Positions 16,128 to 24,948 of a stretch of 64,000 nucleotides of DNA are shown in pieces; the first letter of the stretch is position 1, and each line of letters opens with the position of its first letter. The notes beneath the pieces were generated by a model. That model had not been told where the DNA came from, ran no database searches, and saw nothing but the letters and a program-made list of their open reading frames with translations. Location of the stretch: positions 1 to 64,000 of the forward strand of contig CAKONZ010000001.1 of assembly GCA_934098525.1 (NCBI GenBank), given 5' to 3'. Made by a program: the position numbers and the translations under genes. Origin of the DNA: an uncultured Bacilli bacterium (GTDB taxonomy: Bacteria; Bacillota_I; Bacilli_A; RF39; UBA660).

Positions 16128-16973
16128 ATGAAAAAAAGGAATAAAAAGAAAATTTTTAGTTTTGTAGTTTTTCTTTTGTTATCACTTGTTTCGTTTTATT
16201 TTTATAAAGAGGAAGATTTTACTGTTAGTAGTAATTTGAAAATTTATTATTTAGATGTTGGTCAAGCTGATAGCACTTTACTTATTAATAATGGAAAAAC
16301 TATGCTTATTGATACTGGTAATTATGATGATAGTAAGTTTGTTATTGGTTATTTAAATAATTTGGGAATTAAGAAAATCGATTATTTGATTGGAACGCAT
16401 CCTCATGAAGATCATATTGGAAGTATGGCTTCTATTATTAAAAATTTTGATATTGATAAGATATATATGCCTGATGTTGTTACTACTACGTCATTTTTTG
16501 AGAATGTTTTAATTGAGGTTAAGAATAAGGGTTATTTTATTGAAACTCCTAAAGAAGGGGATAGTTTTAATTTGGGTGAGGCTGTTGTTGATGTTTTATA
16601 TCTTGATAATGATGAGGATAATTTTAATGATGACTCTATTATATTAAGAGTCAGATTTGGCTCTAATAAGTTTTTATTTATGGGAGATGCAAGCAGTAAA
16701 GTGGAAGAGAGGATTTTAAATAAAAATTTATCTGCAGATATTTTGAAGGTTGGACATCATGGTTCTTCTACTAGTACAAGTGATGAATTTTTAAAATATG
16801 TTAATCCAAAGTATGCAATTATATCTGTTGGAAAAAATAATATTTATGGTCATCCTAGTGAATTGGTATTAAAAAGATTAAATGATAAAAATATTTCTAT
16901 ACTTAGAACAGATGAATGTGGTACAATAGTTGTCGAAAGTGATGAAAATAATATTAAATTTTTGGAGGAATAA
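16128..16973 (+). CDS. ComEC/Rec2-type metallo-beta-lactamase-fold hydrolase
   Basis: The 281-residue protein has one N-terminal membrane helix (about 9-26), then an MBL fold. The fold is shown by YYLDVGQADSTLL, IDTGN, THPHEDHIGS with the HxHxDH metal site near residue 90, LFMGDA, and DILKVGHHGS with a further histidine. This is the extracytoplasmic hydrolase domain found at the C-terminus of ComEC, here as a stand-alone anchored protein without the channel part. Similar proteins are proposed nucleases or phosphodiesterases. It sits 2 bases before a DUF3006 gene, its frequent partner. Leader CIRCE sequences upstream belong to the divergent clpB. Confidence 0.88.
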   Translation: MKKRNKKKIFSFVVFLLLSLVSFYFYKEEDFTVSSNLKIYYLDVGQADSTLLINNGKTMLIDTGNYDDSKFVIGYLNNLGIKKIDYLIGTHPHEDHIGSMASIIKNFDIDKIYMPDVVTTTSFFENVLIEVKNKGYFIETPKEGDSFNLGEAVVDVLYLDNDEDNFNDDSIILRVRFGSNKFLFMGDASSKVEERILNKNLSADILKVGHHGSSTSTSDEFLKYVNPKYAIISVGKNNIYGHPSELVLKRLNDKNISILRTDECGTIVVESDENNIKFLEE

Positions 16974-16975
16974 AT

Positions 16976-17194
16976 ATGAGATTAATAATAGATAGAGTAG
17001 AAGGAGATTATGCAATTTGTTTTAATCCTGAGAACAATGATACTTTTCAAGTAGATAAATATATGTTACCTGCTGGAATAAAGGATGGAGATGTTGTTGT
17101 TTCTAAAGATGGAGATCTTGTTATAGATAATAAATATAAAGAGATGTTGTTAAATAGGATAAATAATTTAAAAAGTAAGGTTTGGAAAAGATAA
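16976..17194 (+). CDS. DUF3006 protein
   Basis: The small protein of 72 residues begins MRLIIDRVEGDYAICF and contains the LPAGIKDGDVV pattern of DUF3006, a short beta-barrel-like family of unknown function commonly encoded beside ComEC-like hydrolases. It lies between the hydrolase and the transporter gene, and its stop overlaps the start of the latter (TAATG). The ribosome site GGAGGAA lies inside the end of the preceding gene. Confidence 0.8.
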   Translation: MRLIIDRVEGDYAICFNPENNDTFQVDKYMLPAGIKDGDVVVSKDGDLVIDNKYKEMLLNRINNLKSKVWKR

Positions 17195-18024
17195 TGTTTG
17201 ATGTTTTTTTTGATGCTTTAGTTGATGCTTTGAAACTTATTCCATTTTTGTTTTTGGCATTTTTACTTATTGAATATTTTGAACATAAACTTAGTAATAA
17301 GAGTTTGAATGCTATAAAGAATACAAACAAAGGACCTTTATTTGGTTCTTTGTTAGGACTTTTACCACAATGTGGCTTTTCTGTTATTGCTACTAATTTA
17401 TATGTGACAAGGGTAATTACTTTAGGCACTTTGATTTCTATTTATTTATCTACTTCTGATGAAATGTTACCAATATTAATTGCTAAAAATGTGTCTTTTT
17501 CTATAATAGGTAAGATTTTATTTTTTAAGTTTATTGTTGGATTAATAAGTGGAATTGTAATTGATTTGTTTTTTTGTAGAGATAAGAATAAATCTGATTA
17601 TCACATATGTTCTGATGATCATTGTGATTGTGAACATAATATTTTTAAGTCTGCATGTATTCATACTTTAAAAACTTTTATATTTATATTGGTTATAAAT
17701 ATAGTTTTAAATTTATTGTTTGAAGTGTGTGGGTATGATATGATATCAAAAATATTTATGAAGAATAGTTTTTTATCTGTATTTATTTCATCTTTTATAG
17801 GTTTAATACCTAATTGTGCCGCTAGTATAATAATTTGTGAGTTGTTTTTGAATGATATTATTGGTTTTGGGGCATTAATATCTGGACTTCTTGCTGGTAG
17901 TGGTGTTGCTATTATATTGTTGTTTAAGTCAAATAATAATATTAAGGATAGTTTTAAGATTTTAGGACTTTTATATTTTATTTCATCTTTTGTTGGACTG
18001 ATTATATATTTGTTTGAGTTATAA
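17194..18024 (+). CDS. Putative manganese/heavy-metal transporter (ArsP_2 family)
   Basis: A polytopic membrane protein of about 276 residues with roughly eight to ten membrane segments. The GSLLGLLPQCGFSVIATNLY motif near residue 50 and the related GLIPNCAASIIICELF near 210 are the two half-repeats of the ArsP_2 or putative manganese transporter family, and LSTSDEMLPIL is also conserved. A central cytoplasmic stretch DYHICSDDHCDCEH is rich in His, Cys and Asp and may bind metal. Start chosen at the ATG overlapping the stop of the DUF3006 gene; an in-frame TTG four codons upstream is less likely. Ion specificity is inference. Confidence 0.8.
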   Translation: MFDVFFDALVDALKLIPFLFLAFLLIEYFEHKLSNKSLNAIKNTNKGPLFGSLLGLLPQCGFSVIATNLYVTRVITLGTLISIYLSTSDEMLPILIAKNVSFSIIGKILFFKFIVGLISGIVIDLFFCRDKNKSDYHICSDDHCDCEHNIFKSACIHTLKTFIFILVINIVLNLLFEVCGYDMISKIFMKNSFLSVFISSFIGLIPNCAASIIICELFLNDIIGFGALISGLLAGSGVAIILLFKSNNNIKDSFKILGLLYFISSFVGLIIYLFEL

Positions 18025-18053
18025 AAAAGAGACTAAATTTTAGTCTCTTTTTT
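18023..18053. terminator. Bidirectional terminator, transporter / galE
   Basis: AAAAAAGAGACTA and TAGTCTCTTTTTT arms with an AATTT loop lie between the convergent genes. Confidence 0.9.
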
Positions 18054-19044
18054 GGTTTTTTACAAAATTATATGAGTCTTTACACATTTGTTCAATTGTT
18101 TTTGTTGCTTCCCAGTTTAACTTTTCTTTAGCGTGTGTTGGATCAGCAAAACATGCATCTATGTCTCCTGGACGTCTTTGTACTATTTTTTTATTTATTT
18201 TAATATTATTTACTTTTTCAAATGTATTTACTAATTGCAATACACTATAACCATGACCGGTTCCTAAATTGTAGTAATCAATACCTGTTTCTTCATTTAT
18301 TTTTTCAATTGCTTTTATATGTCCGTTTGCTAAATCTACTACGTGAATATAGTCTCTTACACCTGTGCCGTCAATTGTGTCATAGTCATTTCCAAAGATA
18401 CTTAAACATTCTAATTCTTTATTGGCAACTTTTACTATGTATGGCATTAAATTGTTTGGTATATCGTTAGGATTTTCTCCAATAAGACCACTTTCATGAG
18501 CTCCAATAGGATTAAAGTATCTTAAAATTGCTATACTCCATGTGTTGTCTGAAACGTATACGTCTTTTAGTATTTGTTCTATCATTAGTTTTGTTGTTCC
18601 ATATGGATTTGTAGTCGATAGTGGAGCATCTTCTTTAATTGGTAATGCTTTAGGTTTACCATATACTGTAGCACTTGATGAAAATACTAATTTTTTGCAA
18701 TTATATTTTGTCATTATTTTTAGTAATACTATTGTTGATTCTAAGTTGTTTTCGTAATATTTTATTGGTTTTGCAACGGATTCTCCAACTGCTTTATATC
18801 CAGCAAAGTGGATTACAGCATTTATTTTTTCTTTTCTAAAAATTTCATTTAGAAGACCTTCGTCTCTTAGGTCGCCTTCATAGAAGTTAAAGTTTTTATT
18901 GGTTATTTTTTTAATATTTTCAATAGCATCTATTTTTGAGTTTGATAGGTTATCAATTACTGCTATTTCGTAATTGTTATTTAGCAATTCTACACAAGTA
19001 TGTGAGCCTATATATCCGGCTCCTCCTGTTACTAATATTTTCAT
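18040..19044 (-). CDS. galE: UDP-glucose 4-epimerase
   Basis: GalE interconverts UDP-glucose and UDP-galactose for sugar use and glycan synthesis. The NAD-binding GGAGYIGSHTCVELL opens the protein. SSSATVYG carries the catalytic Ser/Thr, and NPYGTTKLMIE carries the YxxxK pair. ILRYFNPIGAHESGLIGE and GTGVRDYIHVVDLA are GalE signatures. The 334 residues are normal length. A strong AGGAGG precedes the start. It is a single gene with no galactose operon around it, which points to a role in polysaccharide precursors. Confidence 0.96.
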   Translation of the reverse strand: MKILVTGGAGYIGSHTCVELLNNNYEIAVIDNLSNSKIDAIENIKKITNKNFNFYEGDLRDEGLLNEIFRKEKINAVIHFAGYKAVGESVAKPIKYYENNLESTIVLLKIMTKYNCKKLVFSSSATVYGKPKALPIKEDAPLSTTNPYGTTKLMIEQILKDVYVSDNTWSIAILRYFNPIGAHESGLIGENPNDIPNNLMPYIVKVANKELECLSIFGNDYDTIDGTGVRDYIHVVDLANGHIKAIEKINEETGIDYYNLGTGHGYSVLQLVNTFEKVNNIKINKKIVQRRPGDIDACFADPTHAKEKLNWEATKTIEQMCKDSYNFVKNQKRD

Positions 19045-19122
19045 TTTTACCTCCTAATAAGTTTATTTTAACATATTTGTGTTTATGATAAAATAAATTT
19101 CATAATATTTTGAAATTTATGC

Positions 19123-19128
19123 TATAAT
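19123..19128 (+). promoter_or_regulatory. Extended -10 promoter of murG
   Basis: TATAAT preceded by TG and one base, 17 bases before the ATG of murG. Confidence 0.5.
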
Positions 19129-19144
19129 TAATTAAGGTGATACA

Positions 19145-20218
19145 ATGAGAGTAATAATTAGTGCTGGAGGTACTGGTGGACATATTTATCCTGCTATATC
19201 TATAATTAATAAAATTAAGGAAAAGGATAAGAATGCTGATATTTTGTATATTGGTACTACTGATAGAATGGAAAAAGATATTATTCCTAATTTGGGAATA
19301 AAATATGAGGGTATCAAGATTAAAGGACTTAGTAAAAATCCTATAGTCTTATTGAAATCAATTAATTATACAATGAAAGCTATAGGAAAATGTAAAAAAA
19401 TTATTAGAGATTTTAGACCGGATATTGTAATTGGAGTAGGGGGGTATGTTACTTTTCCTGTGATTTATTCTGCTAAAAAATTGGGAATTAAAACACTTTT
19501 ACATGAACAAAATTCTATACCAGGAAAGGCTAATAAAGTATTGAGTAAATATGCTGACACTGTTTGTGTTTCTATGAAGTCTTCTTCAAGATATTTTAAT
19601 CATAAAAATATAGTCTTTACTGGTAATCCTAGAGGAGAAGAAATTTTAAGTGGCAAGAAAATCACAAAGAAAGATTTAGGATTTGATAATAATAAAAAAT
19701 TGGTATTAATAACTACTGGTTCTTTAGGTTCTAGTTCTATTAATGAGAAGATGATTGATTTACTTCCTAAGTTTGAGAAAAAAGATTACAGTGTTTTATT
19801 GGTTACTGGTAAGTCTTCATATCCTTTATATAGAAAGTTTAATAATTTTAAAAATGTAAAGATTGTTGAATATATTGACAATATGAATGAAGTATTAAAG
19901 ATAGTTGATTTAATTGTTTCTAGAGCTGGCGCTACTACAATAGCAGAGATTACTGCTATTGGTATTCCAGCGATATTAATACCTAGTCCTTATGTTGCTA
20001 ATAATCATCAAGAAATTAATGCTTTAGATTTATCTTCTAATGGGGCGTGTATTTTAATTAAAGAAAAAGACTTGACATCTTTTACTTTAGAAAATAATAT
20101 AGATATGTTATTTCATGACAAGAAGGCTTATGATGATATGAAAAAGAATTCTAAAAAAATGGGAGTTACTGATAGTGCTACTAGAATTTATAATGAAATA
20201 ATAAAACTTGTTAAGTAG
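19145..20218 (+). CDS. murG: MurG, lipid II-forming GlcNAc transferase
   Basis: MurG transfers GlcNAc to lipid I at the inner face of the membrane, making lipid II. SAGGTGGHIYPAISI is the N-terminal glycine-rich loop, GVGGYVTFP the second, and SRAGATTIAEITAIGIPAILIPSP the UDP-GlcNAc binding region near residue 260. LLHEQNSIPGKANK is also typical. Length of 357 is standard. It is the first gene of a murG-murB-divIB cell-wall and division operon with near-zero spacing. Confidence 0.97.
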   Translation: MRVIISAGGTGGHIYPAISIINKIKEKDKNADILYIGTTDRMEKDIIPNLGIKYEGIKIKGLSKNPIVLLKSINYTMKAIGKCKKIIRDFRPDIVIGVGGYVTFPVIYSAKKLGIKTLLHEQNSIPGKANKVLSKYADTVCVSMKSSSRYFNHKNIVFTGNPRGEEILSGKKITKKDLGFDNNKKLVLITTGSLGSSSINEKMIDLLPKFEKKDYSVLLVTGKSSYPLYRKFNNFKNVKIVEYIDNMNEVLKIVDLIVSRAGATTIAEITAIGIPAILIPSPYVANNHQEINALDLSSNGACILIKEKDLTSFTLENNIDMLFHDKKAYDDMKKNSKKMGVTDSATRIYNEIIKLVK

Positions 20219-20225
20219 GTGTCAT

Positions 20226-21134
20226 ATGAATGAATTAATAAATTTTATTAATAGTAATAATTTGGGTGATATAAGAGAAAATGTTTCTTTTAAAACTCTT
20301 ACTTCTTATAGAACAGGTGGTAGTGCTAGATTAGTTTTTTTACCTAATGATGTTCAAGCTTTGAAAGAGTTTCTTTCTTTTTCTAAAGATAAAAATATTA
20401 AATTTAAAGTATTTGGAAATGGTTCTAATATTTTAGCGAGTGATGATTTTTATGATGGTGTTATTGTAAAACTTTCTAAGTTTAATAATTCGAAAATAGA
20501 AGATATGAAGTTTTATGCTGAGGCTGGTTGTAATCTTATTAAAGTTTCTAACGAGTTGTGTAAGAGTGGCTTTTCTGGATTTGAGTTTGCAACTGGTATT
20601 CCTGGTACTATAGGGGGAGCAATTTATATGAATGCTGGGGCATATTTAAAAGATATTTCTTCTATTTTGATTAGTACTGATGTTTTAGATTTGAAAGATT
20701 TTTCAATTAAGACTTTAAATTTAGATGAGTTAGATATGAGTTATAGGACTACTATATTTCAGAAGAAAAAAGAGTATATTATTTTGTCTGGTTTATTTAA
20801 ATTAGAGGTTGGTAATAAAGAAGAAATTACTAAGCTTGTTTCAAGCAGAAAAGAAAGAAGGTTAGCTACACAGCCATTAGAATATCCATCAGCAGGTTCT
20901 GTTTTTAGAAATCCAGTTGATCATTATGCAGGTGAATTAATAGAAAAATCTAATTTAAAGGGTACTATGATTGGAGGAGCAGAAATTTCTTCTAAACACG
21001 CTAATTTTATAATTAATAAAGATAATGCTACTAGTACTGATATAAAAATGTTAATGGATTTAGCACATAATGTTGTTTTAAAAGAATATAATATTGATTT
21101 ACATAGAGAACAAGAATTGTTTAATTGGGAGTAG
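20226..21134 (+). CDS. murB: UDP-N-acetylenolpyruvoylglucosamine reductase
   Basis: MurB is the FAD enzyme that reduces enolpyruvyl-UDP-GlcNAc to UDP-MurNAc. YRTGGSARLVFLP, FGNGSNILASDD, GFEFATGIPGTIGGAIYMNAGAY and QPLEYPSAGSVFRNP follow the family in order. The serine of SAGSVFRNP is the proton donor. It is a type II MurB of about 302 residues. Start set at the ATG after AGGTGT; the longer frame from 20208 would overlap murG with no ribosome site. Confidence 0.96.
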   Translation: MNELINFINSNNLGDIRENVSFKTLTSYRTGGSARLVFLPNDVQALKEFLSFSKDKNIKFKVFGNGSNILASDDFYDGVIVKLSKFNNSKIEDMKFYAEAGCNLIKVSNELCKSGFSGFEFATGIPGTIGGAIYMNAGAYLKDISSILISTDVLDLKDFSIKTLNLDELDMSYRTTIFQKKKEYIILSGLFKLEVGNKEEITKLVSSRKERRLATQPLEYPSAGSVFRNPVDHYAGELIEKSNLKGTMIGGAEISSKHANFIINKDNATSTDIKMLMDLAHNVVLKEYNIDLHREQELFNWE

Positions 21135-21136
21135 TA

Positions 21137-21811
21137 ATGAAAGATAAGAAAAAAAAGGGAAAGAAATTAAAGAAGATAGTAAAATTATTTTTGTTTATTG
21201 TAGTTTTAGGATTGATTTTATATTTGCTTTATAATGTTTGTGATACAAGAATAAAAAATATTTATATAAGTGGTAATAAAAATATAAGTGATCAAGATAT
21301 AATTGAGTTAGCTAAATTAGAGAATTATCCTGATTTTTTTAAGACTACTAATATTACTATAAAGAAAAGAATCTTGAAGGATGAGAGAATAAAGTCTGTA
21401 AAGATTAAAAGAGGTTTTTTTGAGAAGATATATATTGAAGTAGAAGAGTATAAGATGCTTTTTATATATGATGGAAAAATAGTTTTAGAAAATGGTAATG
21501 CTATTATAAATAAATATGATGTCAAACTTCCAATTTTAATTAATTATACTATTGATGTTAAATATGAACAATTGATTAAAAAGATGAATAAAATTGATCA
21601 AGAAGTTTTAGAAAAAATATCAGAGATTAAATATGATCCTAATGATTATGATGAGGATAGATTTTTGTTATTTATGAATGATTCTAATTTGGTTTATGTT
21701 ACTTTAACTAGGTTTGATTATTTAAATAAGTATAATGAAACTGTTACTAAACTTGAGGGTAAAAAGGGTACTTTGTATTTGGATTCTGGAAATTATTTTG
21801 AAATAAGATAA
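21137..21811 (+). CDS. divIB: Cell division protein DivIB/FtsQ
   Basis: This divisome protein has a short basic cytoplasmic tail, one membrane helix (about 12-32) and an extracytoplasmic POTRA domain beginning IKNIYISGNKNISDQDIIELAKL. The beta domain with KRGFFEKIYIEVEEY follows. The 224 residues are typical of Firmicutes. It starts 2 bases after murB with GGGAG inside the murB end; that murG-murB-divIB order supports the call. Confidence 0.9.
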   Translation: MKDKKKKGKKLKKIVKLFLFIVVLGLILYLLYNVCDTRIKNIYISGNKNISDQDIIELAKLENYPDFFKTTNITIKKRILKDERIKSVKIKRGFFEKIYIEVEEYKMLFIYDGKIVLENGNAIINKYDVKLPILINYTIDVKYEQLIKKMNKIDQEVLEKISEIKYDPNDYDEDRFLLFMNDSNLVYVTLTRFDYLNKYNETVTKLEGKKGTLYLDSGNYFEIR

Positions 21812-21817
21812 TAATAC

Positions 21818-21846
21818 TTGAAAAAAGTGAAAAAATGTATTATAAT
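21818..21846 (+). promoter_or_regulatory. Promoter of tRNA-Arg
   Basis: TTGAAA and TATAAT are separated by exactly 17 bases, 33 bases before the tRNA. Confidence 0.75.
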
Positions 21847-21878
21847 TTATAAATGTATTGATTAATACATTTATTCTT

Positions 21879-21955
21879 GCGCCCGTAGCTCAATTGGATA
21901 GAGCGTTTGGCTACGGACCAAAAGGTTAGGGGTTCGACTCCCTTCGGGCGCACCA
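21879..21955 (+). tRNA. tRNA-Arg (ACG)
   Basis: The acceptor stem GCGCCCG / CGGGCGC, D-arm with AGCTCAATTGGATAGAGC, T-loop TTCGACT and an encoded CCA are present. The anticodon stem TTTGG / CCAAA holds loop CTACGGA, giving anticodon ACG (wobble A read as inosine). The length is 77 bases. Confidence 0.97.
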
Positions 21956-21968
21956 TTAGTGAATATAG

Positions 21969-21992
21969 CAATCTGAAATAGATTGTTTTTTT
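21969..21992 (+). terminator. Terminator after tRNA-Arg
   Basis: CAATCT and AGATTG arms with a 5-base loop are followed by seven T. Confidence 0.75.
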
Positions 21993-22026
21993 ATTAATAT
22001 TTTATTTTTAATAATTAGGAGGTAGT

Positions 22027-22536
22027 ATGATTTATAAATGGGTGTATAAAACACCTGATGGATTAGATGATATATTGTTAAATAGTGATGGTGAATATTT
22101 GACAGGATTATGGTTTTTTGGTTCAAAGGATGCTTTTAAACATTGTGTTAATTGTGAGGAGAAGATGTTACCTATTTTTGATGATACTATAAGATGGTTG
22201 AATGCTTATTTTAGCGGAAGTGAACCTGATTTTATTCCTAAATATAGAGTTGATGGTTTTACCCCTTTTAGAAAAGAAGTTTTTGAAATAATGAATACTA
22301 TTAAGTTTGGAGATACAATGACTTATAATGATATAGCTAAAATTATAGCTAAAAGAAGGGACATAAAGAGAATGTCTAGTCAAGCAGTTGGTGGTGCTGT
22401 AGGATGGAATCCTATATGTATTATTATTCCTTGTCATAGAGTTGTTGGGGCAATGGGAAGTTTGGTTGGTTATGGAGGGGGTATAGAAAATAAAAGAGCT
22501 CTTTTAAGCTTTGAGAGAATTAATAAAAATAAATAG
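22027..22536 (+). CDS. ogt: Methylated-DNA-protein-cysteine methyltransferase
   Basis: The suicide repair protein takes methyl groups from O6-methylguanine onto its own cysteine. The active-site IIIPCHRVVG is near residue 137, preceded by the helix-turn-helix-like region FGDTMTYNDIAKIIAKRR and by SSQAVGGAVGWNP. Its 169 residues are normal for Ogt. A clean AGGAGG precedes the ATG. It appears to be transcribed alone. Confidence 0.95.
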   Translation: MIYKWVYKTPDGLDDILLNSDGEYLTGLWFFGSKDAFKHCVNCEEKMLPIFDDTIRWLNAYFSGSEPDFIPKYRVDGFTPFRKEVFEIMNTIKFGDTMTYNDIAKIIAKRRDIKRMSSQAVGGAVGWNPICIIIPCHRVVGAMGSLVGYGGGIENKRALLSFERINKNK

Positions 22537-22595
22537 TATTTATTTTGTTGATTTATTATAAAATGTATTGTATTATGTTTATAGGAGGATAGATT

Positions 22596-23141
22596 ATGTG
22601 GTGGATTATAATTGTTATTTTAATTTTAATTATATTATTTTTTGTTTCTACATATAATTCTTTAGTAGGACTTAGAAATAAGGTAAAGGATCAATGGGCA
22701 CAGATCGATGTTCAATTAAAGAGAAGATGCGATCTTATTCCAAATTTAGTAGAGACTGTTAAGGGATATGCTAAACATGAAAAAGGAACTTTTGAAGATG
22801 TTGTTAAGGCTAGAAATACTTTTTTAAGTGCTAAGAGTCCTGAAGATGAAATTAAGGCTTCTGGAGAGATTACTAGTGCTTTGAATAAGTTATTTGCTTT
22901 AGCAGAGGCTTATCCTGAATTGAAAGCTAATGAAAACTTTATGTCTTTACAAAGTACTTTATCTGATACTGAGGATAAGATTTCATATGCTAGACAATTT
23001 TATAATGATAATGTAATGAATTATAAAAACAAAATAGAAATGTTTCCGTCTAATATTGTTGCAGTTATATTTAATTTTAAACCAGAGCCTTTTTTTGAAG
23101 CAACTGCAGATGAGAAAAAGAATGTTGAAGTAAAATTTTAG
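22596..23141 (+). CDS. lemA: LemA family protein
   Basis: LemA proteins have an N-terminal membrane helix (here about 3-20) followed by a four-helix bundle on the outside. VKDQWAQIDVQLKRRCDLIPNLVETVKGYAKHE is the conserved opening of the family, and ISYARQFYNDNVMNYK the conserved third segment. The 181 residues are typical. The molecular role is unsettled. It directly precedes a DUF2207 protein, the common pairing, 36 bases apart. Confidence 0.95.
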   Translation: MWWIIIVILILIILFFVSTYNSLVGLRNKVKDQWAQIDVQLKRRCDLIPNLVETVKGYAKHEKGTFEDVVKARNTFLSAKSPEDEIKASGEITSALNKLFALAEAYPELKANENFMSLQSTLSDTEDKISYARQFYNDNVMNYKNKIEMFPSNIVAVIFNFKPEPFFEATADEKKNVEVKF

Positions 23142-23177
23142 GCTTATTGATTTAAGCCTTTTTTGATAGGAGAATTT

Positions 23178-24887
23178 ATGAAAAAATGGTTTTATTTAAT
23201 ACTATTTAGTTTATTTTTATTTATTCCTAATGTTTTTGCCAATGAAATAAATAAGATAAGCATGGATATTTTTATTGATGATAGTGGTAATGCTCATGTA
23301 AAAGAAGAGTGGGTTGTGAAAGCTACTAAAGGTACTGAAATTTATAAGACTTATAATAATTTGGGTGATTCTTCTTTTGAAGATTTTAAGGTTAGTATGA
23401 ATGGTAAGGATTTTACTAATGTTGGAAGTTGGAATGTAAATGGTAGTTTTAATGATAAGGCTTATAAGAATGGTATTCATTATATTAGTGATGGGTTAGA
23501 GTTGTGTTTTGGTATTAGTAAATATGGTAGTAATACTTATTATCTTGAATATACTATTACTAATTTTGTTGTTAATTTGAATGATAGTCAAATGGTTTAT
23601 TGGACTCTTATGCCTCAAAATATGAGTGATGTTGTAGATGAGGCTTATATAAAAATACATTCATCTTTTAGTTATAAAGATACATTAGATGTTTGGGGTT
23701 ATGGTAAATATGGTGCTCCAACATATGTTTATGATGGATATATTGAGATGTCTTGTGATAATTTATATAGTGATGAGTATATGACTATACTTATTAAGTT
23801 TGATCCTGATAGTTTTAAGACAGATTATAGAATAGATAAAGATTTTTCATATTATTTAGATATGGCAGAAGAAGGCTCTACAAAGTATGATAATTCGAAT
23901 GGCTCTTATAATCATATATCTTTTATGTCTGTTGTTGCTTTTTTGTTTAATATATTATTTGGGTTTGCATTTTTCTTCTTTATTGTAGTTTTAATATATA
24001 ATAGTTCTGTTAAGAATAAGAAATATTTAAGAAGTAAGAAAAGGCTTCCTGCTAATATTCCTTATTTTAGGGATTTACCTGGTAAAAAGGAGTTGTTTAG
24101 AAATTATTATATTTCTAATTTATATGGTCTTGTTCCTTCTAAAACTGATTTTTTAGGATCTGTTCTTCTTAAATGGATGAAGGATGGTTATGTATCTATT
24201 GAAAAGACTGAGAGTAAGGGTTTATTTAAAAAGACTAATATAGTTACTGCTATGAAGATTGGAAATGTTGTTTGTGATAATGCTTTGGAAAAAGAATTAT
24301 ATGAGATGATTAGATCTGCTGCTAAAGATGATTTTTTAGAAAAAGATGAGTTTAAGAAATGGGCTAAAAATCATTATGAAAAGGTTTTATCTTGGTTTGA
24401 TAAGGCTTTAAATTATGAAGGTGATTCTTTGGTTTTAGATGGTTCTATACAAAAGAGTGAAACTTCTAAGTTTTTGTTTAAAAAGGTTACTTTTACTGAA
24501 AACGAAGATGTTATGAACGAAGCTATAGAACTTGCTGGACTTAAAAAATATTTAAATGACTTTTCTAATATGAAGGAAAAGGAAGCAATTGAGGTTCATT
24601 TGTGGCAAGATTATTTAATTTATGCTCAAATGTTTGGAATTGCAAAGAAAGTAGCAGAACAGTTTAAAAAGATGTATCCAGAGATTTTAGAACAATATAA
24701 TTATGATTTTGATACATTTATATTTATTAATAATTTTTCTAATACTGCTATTTCTAGTGCTAAGGCTGCTAGACAAGCTGCTATTGATAGAGCAAATAGT
24801 TATTCTTCTGGTGGAGGTGGATTTTCATCAGGAGGTGGAGGCGGAGGTTCCTTTGGTGGAGGCTCTGGCGGTGGAGGATTTAGATAA
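23178..24887 (+). CDS. DUF2207 membrane protein
   Basis: The protein of about 569 residues has a signal peptide ending near VFA (residue 19) and an extracellular domain with the DUF2207 pattern (ISMDIFIDDSGNAHVKEEW, YLEYTITNFVV). A membrane helix lies near 255-280, then a large cytoplasmic part with YFRDLPGKKELFRNYYISNLYGL. It ends in a glycine/serine-rich tail with repeated GGGG runs, as is usual for this family. The ATG follows GGAG; a TTG five codons upstream was discarded. Function unknown; its pairing with lemA suggests a shared envelope role. Confidence 0.88.
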   Translation: MKKWFYLILFSLFLFIPNVFANEINKISMDIFIDDSGNAHVKEEWVVKATKGTEIYKTYNNLGDSSFEDFKVSMNGKDFTNVGSWNVNGSFNDKAYKNGIHYISDGLELCFGISKYGSNTYYLEYTITNFVVNLNDSQMVYWTLMPQNMSDVVDEAYIKIHSSFSYKDTLDVWGYGKYGAPTYVYDGYIEMSCDNLYSDEYMTILIKFDPDSFKTDYRIDKDFSYYLDMAEEGSTKYDNSNGSYNHISFMSVVAFLFNILFGFAFFFFIVVLIYNSSVKNKKYLRSKKRLPANIPYFRDLPGKKELFRNYYISNLYGLVPSKTDFLGSVLLKWMKDGYVSIEKTESKGLFKKTNIVTAMKIGNVVCDNALEKELYEMIRSAAKDDFLEKDEFKKWAKNHYEKVLSWFDKALNYEGDSLVLDGSIQKSETSKFLFKKVTFTENEDVMNEAIELAGLKKYLNDFSNMKEKEAIEVHLWQDYLIYAQMFGIAKKVAEQFKKMYPEILEQYNYDFDTFIFINNFSNTAISSAKAARQAAIDRANSYSSGGGGFSSGGGGGGSFGGGSGGGGFR

Positions 24888-24915
24888 AAGTTTTCTTTTA
24901 TCTTTTTCTTTTTTT
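24882..24915 (+). terminator. Terminator of lemA-DUF2207 unit
   Basis: AGATAAAAG and CTTTTATCT arms are followed by TTTTCTTTTTTT; the stem includes the stop codon. Confidence 0.75.
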
Positions 24916-24948
24916 ATGATATAGTATTATTATACTAGGAGGTTAGTT

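Noticed and set aside
24780..24885. Tandem DNA repeat at the end of the DUF2207 gene
   Set aside because: The GGAGGT-like repeats encode the Gly/Ser tail normal for the family, so they are coding low complexity.
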